Source: Microplitis mediator (lineage: Eukaryota; Arthropoda; Insecta; Hymenoptera; Braconidae). Taken from it: DNA of 64,000 nucleotides. Below, piece by piece: positions 47,648-59,000 of this stretch; the first letter of the stretch is position 1; every line of letters starts with the position of its first letter. Both the position numbers and the translations under genes were made by a program. Where the stretch lies: contig NC_079974.1 of assembly GCF_029852145.1 (NCBI RefSeq), positions 22,174,082-22,238,081 of the forward strand, given 5' to 3'. A model generated the notes under the pieces. It was not told the origin of the DNA. It saw only the letters and a program-made list of their open reading frames with translations, and did no database searches.

Positions 47648-49381
47648 ATGTCGAGTGTTACAAACAGTGATATAACTTCAAGTAATCAAGTTCGAGATGA
47701 AGGCGAGAATTCCGAGGTAATGGAAATTTCAAATGAATCAGAAGTTTCGGTGATCTCAAGTAAAAATCGTGTTTCAAGGCCGGCAGTCGAGAACGAACTA
47801 CGAAAAATTGCGAAATCGCTAAGGAAATACGGAGTTGAATTGATTGATAGAAATAATTATTTAGTTGGAGGATCACTTGAATATGCCGCCCGAGTTGGCG
47901 ATATTAAACTGGTCGAGCTGCGGATTCGCCAAGGTGCAGATGTTAATGATTTAAGACGAAACGGCCGTACTCCACTCCACGTGGCAGCCCAGTATGGACA
48001 TCCCAAAATCATTGAACTTCTCGTTAATAACGGAGCACGTCTTGATTCTGTATTAAAAGGACCAACAAAAACTGGATATACGCCGCTACATCTTGCTTGT
48101 TTAAATAATAAAATTGAGTGTGTAAATGTTCTATTGAAATATGGCGCAAGTGTTACTCCAAAATGCGCCGATGTTTACCATCCAATCCACTTCGCGGTAT
48201 ATAAGAACTTCGTTGAAGTAGCGGCGTTGCTTTTGGAAAATGGCGCAGACGTAAATCTTCGATTTAATAATAAATTTTTTCGTAACAAATGGGACGAAAA
48301 TATTTTGTGGAAGGATATGGATTTAACGCTGTTACACTTCTCGATCGCTATAGAAAACGACGGAATGACAGCATTATTGTTGGAGTATGGAGCTGATATT
48401 CATTTAAATACGAGGACGAATAAAACATCATTGATGCACGCTGTTGAAGCAAATGATCCCGAGCTGGTTAAATCATTTTTGGCGAGAGGTGCAAACCCCA
48501 ACGATCGAGATATTTATGGTGAACCGGTCTTGTTTTACATTGTCGTAAATGCCAATATTCAATCTAGTTATTATGATAATGAAGAATTTCTTAGCCTCGA
48601 CAAGAAATTGGAAATAATAGAACTTTTATACGCTGCCGGAGCTGACGTCAATGTAAAGTTTCTATCAAATAAATCTTTTGATTCACTTGTTCACTACACG
48701 TGTATGTATGGATATCGAAGTATCCTCGAATTTATACTCTATAAGACCAATTTTGATTGGCGGAAAATTGATTGTGCAGCTATTGAGGTTACAAAATTAA
48801 TAGAGGAAGCTATTCCCCCATGGAACCAACAGGATTTGGTATACATTACACAGCTTAAGGATTCTTTTGATGATTCGAAATGCTTATTATTGTATTACAT
48901 AATTAGTAGACATATGATTGGTTTCCCAGTGAAAGAAGAATTATTATCGGCAATATACTCCTCTTCACTTCACGGTGGCAGCCTCGAAGAATACGCACAA
49001 AAGATCGAATTTTATAAAAACGACATCGGAAATCAGATCAGAAATTTAAAATTAATGACGATTGGAAATACTAAATTTTCTTTGTGGCATGTATTGACTT
49101 GTAAAATGGCAGATTTAGTAAGTCTTTCATTTCAGGAAGATTTCCGGAGTTTATGTGTAAGTGATTATATCACTAAATATTCTATCTATTATAACATTAT
49201 TGAAGATCGTTGGAAAGCTGCCATCAAAAGAGGTATCTTAATAAAAAAGAGTAGAGAAATAGTATTCGATTTATTTCATACTCATTTACAGTATGACTGT
49301 TGCGAAGCAATCGTAACATCTTTCAATAATCAAGAATTAGAAGATTTTTTAAATCTTTGTAGTAACGAGATAATTTGTTAA
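47648..49381 (+). CDS. ANK-D: ankyrin-repeat protein with PRANC-like C-terminus (577 aa)
   Basis: Intronless. I start it at ATG 47648 (MSSVTNSDITSSNQ) because this matches all four sisters. The frame is open for another 23 codons upstream, but those correspond to untranslated DNA in the sisters. Ankyrin repeats run from roughly residue 75 to 345 (TPLHVAAQYGHPKIIELL; TPLHLACLNNKIECVNVLL). The C-terminal half is nearly identical to ANK-C (SSLHGGSLEEYAQ; end LQYDCCEAIVTSFNNQELEDF), while the N-terminus is closer to ANK-E and ANK-B. It forms the left arm of a tail-to-tail inverted repeat with ANK-E. One PRANC-end residue differs from ANK-C (V for A). Confidence 0.88.
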   Translation: MSSVTNSDITSSNQVRDEGENSEVMEISNESEVSVISSKNRVSRPAVENELRKIAKSLRKYGVELIDRNNYLVGGSLEYAARVGDIKLVELRIRQGADVNDLRRNGRTPLHVAAQYGHPKIIELLVNNGARLDSVLKGPTKTGYTPLHLACLNNKIECVNVLLKYGASVTPKCADVYHPIHFAVYKNFVEVAALLLENGADVNLRFNNKFFRNKWDENILWKDMDLTLLHFSIAIENDGMTALLLEYGADIHLNTRTNKTSLMHAVEANDPELVKSFLARGANPNDRDIYGEPVLFYIVVNANIQSSYYDNEEFLSLDKKLEIIELLYAAGADVNVKFLSNKSFDSLVHYTCMYGYRSILEFILYKTNFDWRKIDCAAIEVTKLIEEAIPPWNQQDLVYITQLKDSFDDSKCLLLYYIISRHMIGFPVKEELLSAIYSSSLHGGSLEEYAQKIEFYKNDIGNQIRNLKLMTIGNTKFSLWHVLTCKMADLVSLSFQEDFRSLCVSDYITKYSIYYNIIEDRWKAAIKRGILIKKSREIVFDLFHTHLQYDCCEAIVTSFNNQELEDFLNLCSNEIIC

Positions 49382-49449
49382 GTTTGATTTTATTTTATGT
49401 AAATATATTTTGTAATAAATGTTTAAAATTATTTAAATCTTTTTATTTT

Positions 49450-51235
49450 TTTCCCTGATTAAGAAATCTAATTTGAAATGATTTGAAGAATCTAAAGTAT
49501 TTCATATTGTATCATATCATAAAATTATAATTTGAAATAAATCAAAATAATTTAAAATTCTCAACTTCGAATTATTCTAAATTATAAAACTATGATTTGA
49601 AAGGTTGTAAAAACTTTACCCTTAAAACTAGTTTGTACAAATCGTATGAAAAGTAAAAAATTGTTGAAATTCGGACTTCTATACGACAATTATAATTTGA
49701 AAAAACTAAACATGTTTCAATAATAAATTGACAAGAAATTATGAGAAGAAGTTATATCAGTTGTACGTTTTCATCATCAGTTTAAATTGTTTTGAGAGAT
49801 TTTTTTAGTTTGAAATTTCAAAAAAAGCCAATGTCGCGCAATTACTTCAGACATTTCACCAAAACTTTTTTAGTTTGCTTTTAAATTTTCACGCCATGGA
49901 ATTTCACTTGCGCAAGTTCCAGATGATTTATTTTACTGATTTAAAAATTATTGATGTAACAATGATACAAATTTTTACGTATTGATATTATAATATATAT
50001 GAAAATATATATACGAATTTTATTTCTGAGAGATCAAAAATAAAAATACCGTAAGAGTTTTCAATTATTTTCAAGTACTAATTGTTTGATAATTTTTTTA
50101 TTAAGCTGTCATGCTATTATTCATTGAGGTATGGAATAAACATTACAAATGCCAGGTCAGGGAAAAAGTAAAAAAAAAAATGGCAGTAACAATGGCAGTA
50201 CAACAGCTAAACCTGGGAGAGCAGCTACTACGGCAGCTAATAATAATGGAGGAAACGGTTCGAAAAAAACTAAACGAAGTGGAGGTAAATCTAGATTTAC
50301 AATGGACATTTTCAATGAAGAGGTGATGAAAAATGCGTACCATACTTGTCATAATATAATGGACGTTTTGAAATGTCGCGGATTCCCGTGGCCAGTAGCC
50401 CAAAAAAAGAAAAAGAAAAAGAGTAAAAAATAGTACCCAATTATCATTATTTTTATGACATCTAATTATAATGTACTAACTCATAATAATTACCGTGTAA
50501 AATGACTCATTTTAAAAAATAAAAAATGATTTAGTAAAATTTATTTATTTAAAACTTTACGATAATTTAAATTTTGCCGCCACTTGTTTAAATTTATAAA
50601 AATCTTTAGCCGGTAATTAATTTATTAATTATTATTACAAATATGTTCTTTTTTCATTTATAAGAGGAAAATTTATTGGGAGAAAAGATAAATATGGTGG
50701 AGAGGAAGTTATGGTGCCAGGCAGCAGCAGCGGGATCCCACTCGAGTAGTTCGGTGCTCGTCGTTCTAAATAAATTTATAATAAAAACATACGGACTCCT
50801 TCACAATATACTTTTACAGTATCTTAATATTATAATAAAAAAACCATACAGTTTACACCGTTCTATGTCAGTTAACATCATTATTGTGTCATCGCACCTA
50901 GTCATGACTTAATAATACTGCATCCAAACCTGAAGCTCTTATCATACCTTCTTGTCAATTTATTATTGAAACGTGTTTAGTTTTTTCAAACTATAATTGT
51001 CGTATAGAAGTCCGAATTCCAACAATTTTTTACTTTTCATACGATTTGTACAAACTAGTTTTTGGGTAAAGTTTTTACAACCTTTCAAATCATAGTTTTA
51101 TAATTTAGAATAATTCGAAGTTGAGAATTTTTAATTATTTTTATTTATTCCAAATTATAATTTTATGATATGATACAATATGAAATAATTTAGATTTTTC
51201 AAATCATTTCAAACTAGATTTCTTAATCAGGGAAA
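49450..51235. repeat. inverted repeat arms (~290 bp) with CCCTGATTAAGAAATC ends around the SMKR1-like gene
   Basis: The left arm (about 49452-49740) starts CCCTGATTAAGAAATCTAAT and the right arm (about 50945-51233) is its inverse, with only scattered mismatches. The arms begin just where similarity between ankyrin-gene 3' flanks stops, and share the CCCTGATTAA tip with the MITE at 22351-22735. The spacer of about 1.2 kb holds a small gene (50149-50433). It may be one large element or a palindromic duplication that started inside one. Confidence 0.72.
50149..50433 (+). CDS. small lysine-rich protein, SMKR1-like (94 aa)
   Basis: Single frame MPGQGKSKKKNGSNNG to a lysine tail, stop TAG. The N-terminal half is low-complexity (Lys, Asn, Gly, Ala). 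The C-terminal half is a compact, likely structured part: FTMDIFNEEVMKNAYHTCHN followed by CRGFPWP. The order basic start, short (V/M)DI...NAY...HN and C.RGF.WP, basic tail, resembles small lysine-rich protein 1 (SMKR1) of animals; I recognise it only by this pattern. Intronless, AATAAA-type signal near 50518. It sits in the spacer of the ANK-D/ANK-E palindrome. Molecular function is not known to me. Confidence 0.55.
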   Translation: MPGQGKSKKKNGSNNGSTTAKPGRAATTAANNNGGNGSKKTKRSGGKSRFTMDIFNEEVMKNAYHTCHNIMDVLKCRGFPWPVAQKKKKKKSKK

Positions 51236-51303
51236 AAAATAAAAAGATTTAAATAATTTTAAACATTTATTATAAAATATATTTACATAAAATAAAATCA
51301 AAC

Positions 51304-53040
51304 TTAACAAATTATCTCGTTACTACAAAGATTTAAAAAATCTTCTAATTCTTGATTATTAAAAGATGTTGCGATTGCTTCGCAACAGTCATACTGTAAA
51401 TGAGTATGAAATAAATCAAATACTATTTCTTTACTTTTTTTTATTAAGATACCTCTTTTGATGGCAGTTTTCAAACGAATTTCAATAATTTCATAATAGA
51501 TAGACGATTTAGTGATATAATCACTTATACATAAACTCCGAAAATCTTCATGAAATGAAAGTCTTACTAAATCTGCCATTTTACAAGTCAATACATGCCA
51601 CAAAGAAAATTTAGTATTTCCAATCGTCGTTAATTTTAAATTTCTGATATGATTTTCGAGGTCTCTTTTCATAAATTCGATCTCTTGTGCGTATTCTTCG
51701 AGGCTGCCACCGTGAAGTGAAGAGGAGTATATTGCCGATAATAATTCTTCTTTTACTGGGAAACCAATCATATGTCTACCAATTATGTAATACGATAATA
51801 AGCATTTCGAATCATCAAAAGAATCCTTAAGCTGTGAAATGTATACCAAATCCTGTTGGTCCTGTGGGGGAATAGCTTCCTCTATTAATTTTGTAACCTC
51901 AATAGCTGCACAATCAATGTTCCGCCAATCAAAATTGGTCTTATAGAGTATAAATTCGAGGATACTTCGATATCCATACATACACGTGTAGTGAACAAGT
52001 GAATCAAAAGATTTATTTGATCGAAATTTTACATTGACGTCAGCTCCGGCAGCGTATAAAAGTTCTATTATTTCCAATTTCTCGTCGAGGCTAAGAAATT
52101 CTTCATTATCATAATAACTAGATTGATTATTGGCATTTACGACAATGTAAAACAAGACCGGTTCACCATAAATATCTCGATCGTTGGGGTTTGCACCTCT
52201 CGCCAATAATGCTTTAACCAGCTCGGGATCATTTGCTTCAACAGCGTGCATCAATGATGTTTTATTCGTCCTGGTATTTAAATGAATATCGGCTCCATGC
52301 TCCAACAATAATATTGTCATTTCGTAGTTTTTTTGAGCGATCGAGCAGTTTAACAGCGTTAAATCCATGTCCTTCCAAAAAATTGATTGGCCCCATTTAT
52401 TATAGAAGAATTTATTATTAAATCGAAGATTTACGTCTGCGCCATTGTTCAAAAGCAACGCCGCCACTTTAACATAGTCATTAAATACCGCGATGTGGAT
52501 TGGATGGTGAACATCGGCGCATTTTGGGGTAACACTTGCTCCATATTTCAATAGAACATTTACACACTCAATTTTATTGTTTAAACATGCAAGATGTAGC
52601 GGCGTATATCCATTCATCGTTGGTTCATTTAATACTGAATCAAGACGTGCTCCATAATTATTAATAAGAAGTTCAATGATTTTGGGCTGTCCATACGCTG
52701 CTGCCACGTGGAGTGGAGAACGGCCGTTTAGTCCAAAATCGCTAATATCTGCACCTTGGCGAATCCGCAGCTCGACCAGTTTAATATCACCAACTCGGAC
52801 GGCATATTCAAGTGATCCTCCGACTAAAGAATTACTTCTATCAATCAATTCAACTCCGTATTTCCTTAGCGATTCCGCAATTTTTTGTAGTTCGTTCTTG
52901 AATGCCGGCCTTGAAACACGATTTTCACTTGAGATCACCGAAACTTCTGATTCATTTGAAATTTCCATTACCTCGCAATTCTCGTCTTCATCTCGAACTT
53001 GATTACTTAAAGTCATTTCACTGCTTGTAACACTCGACAT
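51304..53040 (-). CDS. ANK-E: ankyrin-repeat protein with PRANC-like C-terminus (578 aa)
   Basis: Intronless frame from MSSVTSSEMTLSNQ. Ankyrin repeats run from roughly residue 75 to 346 (SPLHVAAAYGQPKIIELL; TPLHLACLNNKIECVNVLL; SLMHAVEANDPELVKALL), with one extra residue in repeat 2 (LINNYGARLDS against LINNGARLD). The C-terminal half is of the ANK-C/ANK-D type, ending LQYDCCEAIATSFNNQELEDF. It forms the right arm of the inverted duplication with ANK-D. The E-box lies 67 bp upstream at 53107. Possible SCF-type adaptor by analogy with PRANC proteins elsewhere. Confidence 0.88.
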   Translation of the reverse strand: MSSVTSSEMTLSNQVRDEDENCEVMEISNESEVSVISSENRVSRPAFKNELQKIAESLRKYGVELIDRSNSLVGGSLEYAVRVGDIKLVELRIRQGADISDFGLNGRSPLHVAAAYGQPKIIELLINNYGARLDSVLNEPTMNGYTPLHLACLNNKIECVNVLLKYGASVTPKCADVHHPIHIAVFNDYVKVAALLLNNGADVNLRFNNKFFYNKWGQSIFWKDMDLTLLNCSIAQKNYEMTILLLEHGADIHLNTRTNKTSLMHAVEANDPELVKALLARGANPNDRDIYGEPVLFYIVVNANNQSSYYDNEEFLSLDEKLEIIELLYAAGADVNVKFRSNKSFDSLVHYTCMYGYRSILEFILYKTNFDWRNIDCAAIEVTKLIEEAIPPQDQQDLVYISQLKDSFDDSKCLLSYYIIGRHMIGFPVKEELLSAIYSSSLHGGSLEEYAQEIEFMKRDLENHIRNLKLTTIGNTKFSLWHVLTCKMADLVRLSFHEDFRSLCISDYITKSSIYYEIIEIRLKTAIKRGILIKKSKEIVFDLFHTHLQYDCCEAIATSFNNQELEDFLNLCSNEIIC

Positions 53041-53106
53041 ATTTTTAATAATAAGTTTTATACAATAGACGATATACGTACATGTTAATTTTTAGCTAGT
53101 GGAAAA

Positions 53107-53112
53107 CACGTG
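53107..53112 (-). promoter_or_regulatory. conserved CACGTG E-box upstream of ANK-E
   Basis: CACGTG 67 bp upstream of the ATG in the shared start block (GGAAAACACGTGGTCTTTAC on the + strand). Confidence 0.45.
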
Positions 53113-53169
53113 GTCTTTACTTGGAGGAAATGTGTTCTACTGTATAGTCTATAGTGTATATAGTGTAGT

Positions 53170-54930
53170 GACTTAGTCACTACTAGTGAGGCAAGTAACA
53201 TATAGTTCAGCTATTTCAGCTGCCCCCCCCCCTCATATATTTTGGCGAATACTCAACTCTACTCAAAATTTCTTTACTCAAGCACAAAGACGACATCTAT
53301 ACTCAGTGACAACTATATATTTAATGACAACTGTACTCCACTAAATTTTTGTAAACATCTCATCTATATGATGTTTACTCAAAGTCCTCTATATTCAAAG
53401 ACATTATTTTTACTTAATAATCCACAGATAAAAAAGATTGTCGATAATGAAGTAATTCATAGATAAGACTATTCGGAAAGTCGATAACGATAAAAATTGA
53501 AAAAGTATTCAAATATTAAATAAAGAAAAATTAATTTTTAGAATAAAAATAAAATGTTTTTATCATTTTTACTTTGAAAACAATTTAAAAAAAATTTTAC
53601 AAGAGCGTTTTTGTTAAGCTTTTGATTTAATTATAATTAATTAGTTATTTATAATTTCTCATGATGTATTGGTCTGAAATAAATGAAAAAAAAAATTATT
53701 AAAAGAAAAAACAATTTCATAAATAAAATGTTATTCATTAAATTAAAAATTTTTATTCAATATCAAGTAGGTAGTACTTAACATTAACTAGTGATATTTC
53801 ATAAAAAAATCAAAAATTAATTGAGCTGAAATATCAAACTTATATAATCAATAACAAATGAAGCACTACAAACTCATTGATTGACGAATATTTATAAATT
53901 TAAATCATATAAATGCAATCAGGTGTGAAAAAATAATATTCAAAGAAATTATTGTGACTATTAAATTATAAAATAATAGATTTATTTATTGTCGCTGCTT
54001 AATTACGGAAAATTATAAAAAAATATATGTGACAATAAAGTATATTTTAAGTCATTATTGATTAAATTTAATTTTTCTTTTTTAAAACAAAGAATCAAAA
54101 AGTTTATTTGGGTCAAGAAGCAAAATCAAATTTCTACACATTCGTTATTATTGTCATTAAAATTTTATATCACTTTTAAAGTAAAAAGAAAAAAATAAAT
54201 GATTGAACTTATTAATCCTATCATTAAAATTAAAATGTTCATAAAAGCGGTGAAATCGGCGTGGGATTGCTTCTGATGAACAAAAATACTCCCAGTCCAT
54301 ATATTTTACCCTAGAAATTGGTACCATTATAAAGATTATCAATCACTATGTCAGTTTTGAAACTCTTTTTAAAAACTATTGTTTTAAACTGATCTCCAAA
54401 GTATTTTCTTATAAATCCTTAATACATCTTATACATTTAATACATAAAAAAAAAAAATTGTTAAAATTAACAATAAATACTAAACTAAATTAATTTATAA
54501 CCTAAGACTTATAAGTCTCATAAATTGTTCCAGGTTGCATGTGCAAGTAAAGCTATACAATCCAATGAAAGATGTAATCAATAAAACTTGAAAAAAATAA
54601 AAATATCAAATAAAACCTCAAGAATTAAGAAAAGTTATCAAATATATAGTACAATTATGTTGTCAAAATTATTAATTAAACAACTGTTATATCTATTGTT
54701 CCCATATAACAATCTGTTTCAATTCTTGAGCAAGTCTGCTCTCAAGATCGATAGGTGCTAGTGTCTTTTTTTGCATATGTGTCTTGCTGTAGATACTTGT
54801 GACCAGATTTAAATTGCAAGTCTAGTATAAGCCTTACACAAGAAATTTGTGAGTAAGTCGAATAACGTCAGGGAGACATCTTGCCCGGAGCTCGAGTAAC
54901 AAACGGTTGCAAGCAAGTTTGAACTTGTCC
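53170..54930. other. gene-free AT-rich DNA
   Basis: I see no supportable exon, RNA gene or complete mobile element between the ANK-E upstream block and the minisatellite. Open frames are short and of low complexity. Confidence 0.5.
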
Positions 54931-54939
54931 TTACCCGAT

Positions 54940-55480
54940 GAAAAAAGTTTTTGTCTAATTATATATGATTATATATATGATCGTATATATAACCATATAT
55001 AATTATATATAATTATACATGAAATCATACATAATTATACATGATTATACATGGGATTATATATAATTATATATAAGCCGATACATAATTAGATCTGATC
55101 ATACCTGGCTGTTATAACTCCATATACAATAAACATATATAAGTCTATATATGATCAGGTCTAATCATATATGAGTCTATATATAATTAGATATGATCAT
55201 ACTTGGCTGTTATAACTCCATTTATAATAACCATATATAAGTCTACATATGATCAGATCTGATCATATATGAGTCTATATATAATTAGATATAATCATAC
55301 CTGGCTGTTATAGCCCCATATATAATCATATATAAGTCTATACATGATTAGATCTGATCAGACATGACTGATACAAACCCATATATAATTAGATCTGATC
55401 AGACATGGCTAATATAAATTCATGTATAGTCGTGCATAAGGTTATATATGATTGGATCTGATCAGACTTTATTGATATGA
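54940..55480. repeat. minisatellite with ~98-bp period (49-bp subunits)
   Basis: The phrase CATAC(C/T)TGGCTGTTATA recurs at about 55102, 55200 and 55298, with shorter, diverged units (GACATG(A/G)CT(A/G)ATA) near 55353 and 55404. Between them are ATATATAAGTCTATATATGAT-type segments, giving self-complementary units. It ends about 500 bp before the FLYWCH exon. Confidence 0.72.
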
Positions 55481-55857
55481 AACCTATAAATATTTCATTA
55501 TATATATAGTTCCAATAAATATATATATTTATATATGTATATATATATATATACGGTGACTTTTTTACATATATTCTGTACATTTCCGTGACTTGGCGAC
55601 ATTTCCGTGACTTCACGGAAATGTCATGGTGTTTATATGACATTTCCGTGACTTTGGATCACGATCTATATTGATCGTGAAAAATGGCGGCCCGAGGTGG
55701 TCCCTTATACATGGGACCCTTTTCAGTAAGTCATGGAAATGTACAAGTGACATACATATATATATATATATATATATAGATAAATTTTCTGGATTCCGGT
55801 AAATCTATAAAAAAATAAATTTCACATAAAACATTTGTGTGTCGATTTAAAAGTCGG

Positions 55858-55895
<38 letters not shown>

Positions 55896-56009
55896 TTAAT
55901 TTATCATTCTAGATTTATGAAATTTTCTAAAATTTTTTTTATGCATGTATATATAATACTTTTTTTTATATACGATTTTCAGAACATACAAAAATTATTG
56001 TCTCATACC

Positions 56010-59000
56010 ATGATCGCATTGCGCGGACAGCGTCCCGGGACTCTGAGATTCCTTCACGATGGGCACATATATCATCATGATGCCCGATATGAACCCGATG
56101 AAGAGGAATATGTGTGTTCCTTAAGGACGTCAATATTTCAATGTCAAGCAACCGCAACGGTAGATGACAACGCCGATGTACAAGTGTTCGGTACTCATTT
56201 TTCATGCACCACGGTTTACAGCCCAGGAATTGAGAAGACAGCAGATGATTTTGGAGTTGAAGAGACGAGCTATGCGCAGCAATGCGCCACCAAATGAAAT
56301 TTTTAATGCAGTTTCCCGAGAGTAAGTACTCTCTTAAAATGAACCAGTGAAATTTCACTGATTCTCCAGTGAAATCCACTGGTTCAACCAATAAAATTCA
56401 CTGATTCAACCAGTGGACTAAGATGATCGCTTGGCTCACTGGTTGATCAACCAGTGATACACGCCGGTTTACTACATAAATATAAACAAAATAGGTTAGA
56501 TTAATTTTATTGTTTATAAACGTTTATTTAAAAACAAAGTGAACTAAAAAAGTCTGAATAACAATTATATTTAATTAAAAATTATTTAGTAATAAAATAA
56601 ATAATATTTCGCAGTAATTCTCAGCCAGTAACATATATAGTGGCGGGTGCATAGCTCGTATTAATATTAATTATAATAAAACTCATTTTATCCATCAGGT
56701 TTGATGATATTGCCGACATATTCAATCCTGCGGCTGGTCGGATGATGATAATTCGTGAACGGCGACTTCACCGCCCACCAATGCCTGCAACTGTCAATCA
56801 TGTGGGACCAATGCTTGATCGCTATTTACCTGCGGTAGAAATTTATCGTGGTGAAGTCCAAGGAACAGACGGAAGTTTAGCATTTATATTCGGATCTCAA
56901 CAAATGATGGAGCGTTTAAATAACGTCGCGGAGTTGTTTATCGATGGAACATTTAGGGTAAATTATTCAAGCATTTTATTTATATAATTAAATAGCAAAA
57001 GTATTCGATATTTTATTTTTTATTATTTTTGATTTAACATATATTTATTACGGTGTTTAAAGGAAAAACAAGTTTATTTTTCTTTTTGTTTTTATGGTAT
57101 CCAAAAACGCGGGAAATTTTTTTTTTTTTTTTAGAATTTTCTAGCTCACAAACCAATCAACTGATTTTTATAAACGATAATTATTTTTGTAGGAAATTGA
57201 ATGCTTTACAAAAGAAGTCTTCAATATTTTTTTGATAAATCCAGCTGTTTAAAAGTTATTTGAGTTTGAAGTGAAATTAACTATAAATTTATTTCTTATT
57301 TATCTTTTATACCTTACTTTCAATTTTTGGATACTATAAAAAAAATTTTTTTTTTTTTTGTTTGGAGCACCCCAATGTTTATATAAATACACCATTTTTT
57401 CAGGCTGTTCCAAACCAACCACGGTTCTGTCAGTTGTTAATCATTCACTGTCGGCGATTAGACGTGGTAATTAATTTTTTTTTTTTGTTTTACGCGTTCT
57501 TGAGTAAAGATATGACTGTCACAGTTAAATGTTAATTTCTTATATATTCTTGCGCTGGTACTTTTGTATCGATTTCGAATCCTTTCGATCACGCTTCCTT
57601 ACCTGTGAGGGGTCACTTTTGCCTTTGCACCACTTTCATATTTTATTTGGATGCTACTTAATTACTAAATTTGATATAATTTATTTATTTTATTTAAATT
57701 AAATTTTATTTACTCTTTTAGGGACTTCCTGCCTTATTTATTCTTTGTGAGAGAAGAACTACTGCTATGTATGAAGCGATTTGGCGCTTTATAATTGATA
57801 GAGCACCTAACATCCGTAACAGCCTTCAATTCGTTTCTGGGGATTTTGAAAGGGCATCTATCCGAGCAATCCGCAATGAAATGCCGTGGACGATCTTTCG
57901 GGGTTGCTGGTTTCACTTTACTCGAGTAATTATCGCAATAATTTTTTACTGTCTATATATATATTAAATTTAATAATCATAATTAACTATGAGTGGGAAT
58001 GTATTAGACATGAGACAAATTTAAAATCATAAATAAATAGAGTAAATAATAGAAAAAAAAAATATTAAAAAAAAATTCACTTATAGATTTTTAAATTTTT
58101 TAAAGGCGCATTTTTTTCAAATTTTATTTATCAATTATTAACTCTATTTATTAATTATATTTTAAATTTGTCTGATGTCTGCTACATTCACACCCATTAA
58201 TTAAATACCAATAATTAAAAAAAAAGGAAAATATTAATATTAGTTATTAACTACGGTATTTTCTATTGCAGGCTGTAACCAGGAGATGGCGGCGACTCCG
58301 TTTAAATCGTGCTCCACAAATTATTTTGCACCTGACTTGGGTACTACCCTTGGTTCCTGCAAATTTATTTAGACAGGGCTTTGAAGAAATTAGACGTCAA
58401 GCTAATCTTGCCAGAGAAGATTTTCCTCGAGTAAATTTTTTCATAAGTTACCTTGAGACATTCTGGCTACCACTGGCTGACCGAGTATCTACTCGTCATT
58501 CAGTCATCCGCACAAATAATGTTGCGGAAGCGTTCAACCGCCAGCTGATTCCAAGATTAGGAGGTGGTAACCTGGACTTATTTTTATTTATTGGTACGTA
58601 TATTAGAAAAATTTCAATTCTCTTAAATTTATATACTGTCTCTTTAAGAGTTTAGTAGAGAGTCGCAGCTTTTCTACTGCGATTCGTTATTTTTTACTCT
58701 CCTATATCACATGCGCTAAAATTATTACCCCAATATATTAATTAACTCATCAATTCAAGGCCATTCTCAGATAGTGCCCTCACTTTTCAAAAATTTTCAA
58801 TGACTTTTAACTGTCATAAGTGTATTAAATGTTTATCAATTAATTTAAAAAAAAATTAAAACATTAATTGAAAAAAGGACAACTTATAAGTGATTTTGCC
58901 AGGGTATAGATTTAAAAAAAAAAAGTTATTTACACTTGATATCAATTGGGAGTGAGCAAAATTTGTTAAATCTTCATGTCAATTTTATAATTCGAGTGTT

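Noticed and set aside
30022..53040. Ankyrin genes as polydnavirus vankyrins or as inserted Wolbachia DNA
   Set aside because: Vankyrins are short IkappaB-like proteins without a PRANC-like end; no packaging-circle motif or bacterial neighbour gene is visible, and flanks are host genes and host-type MITEs.
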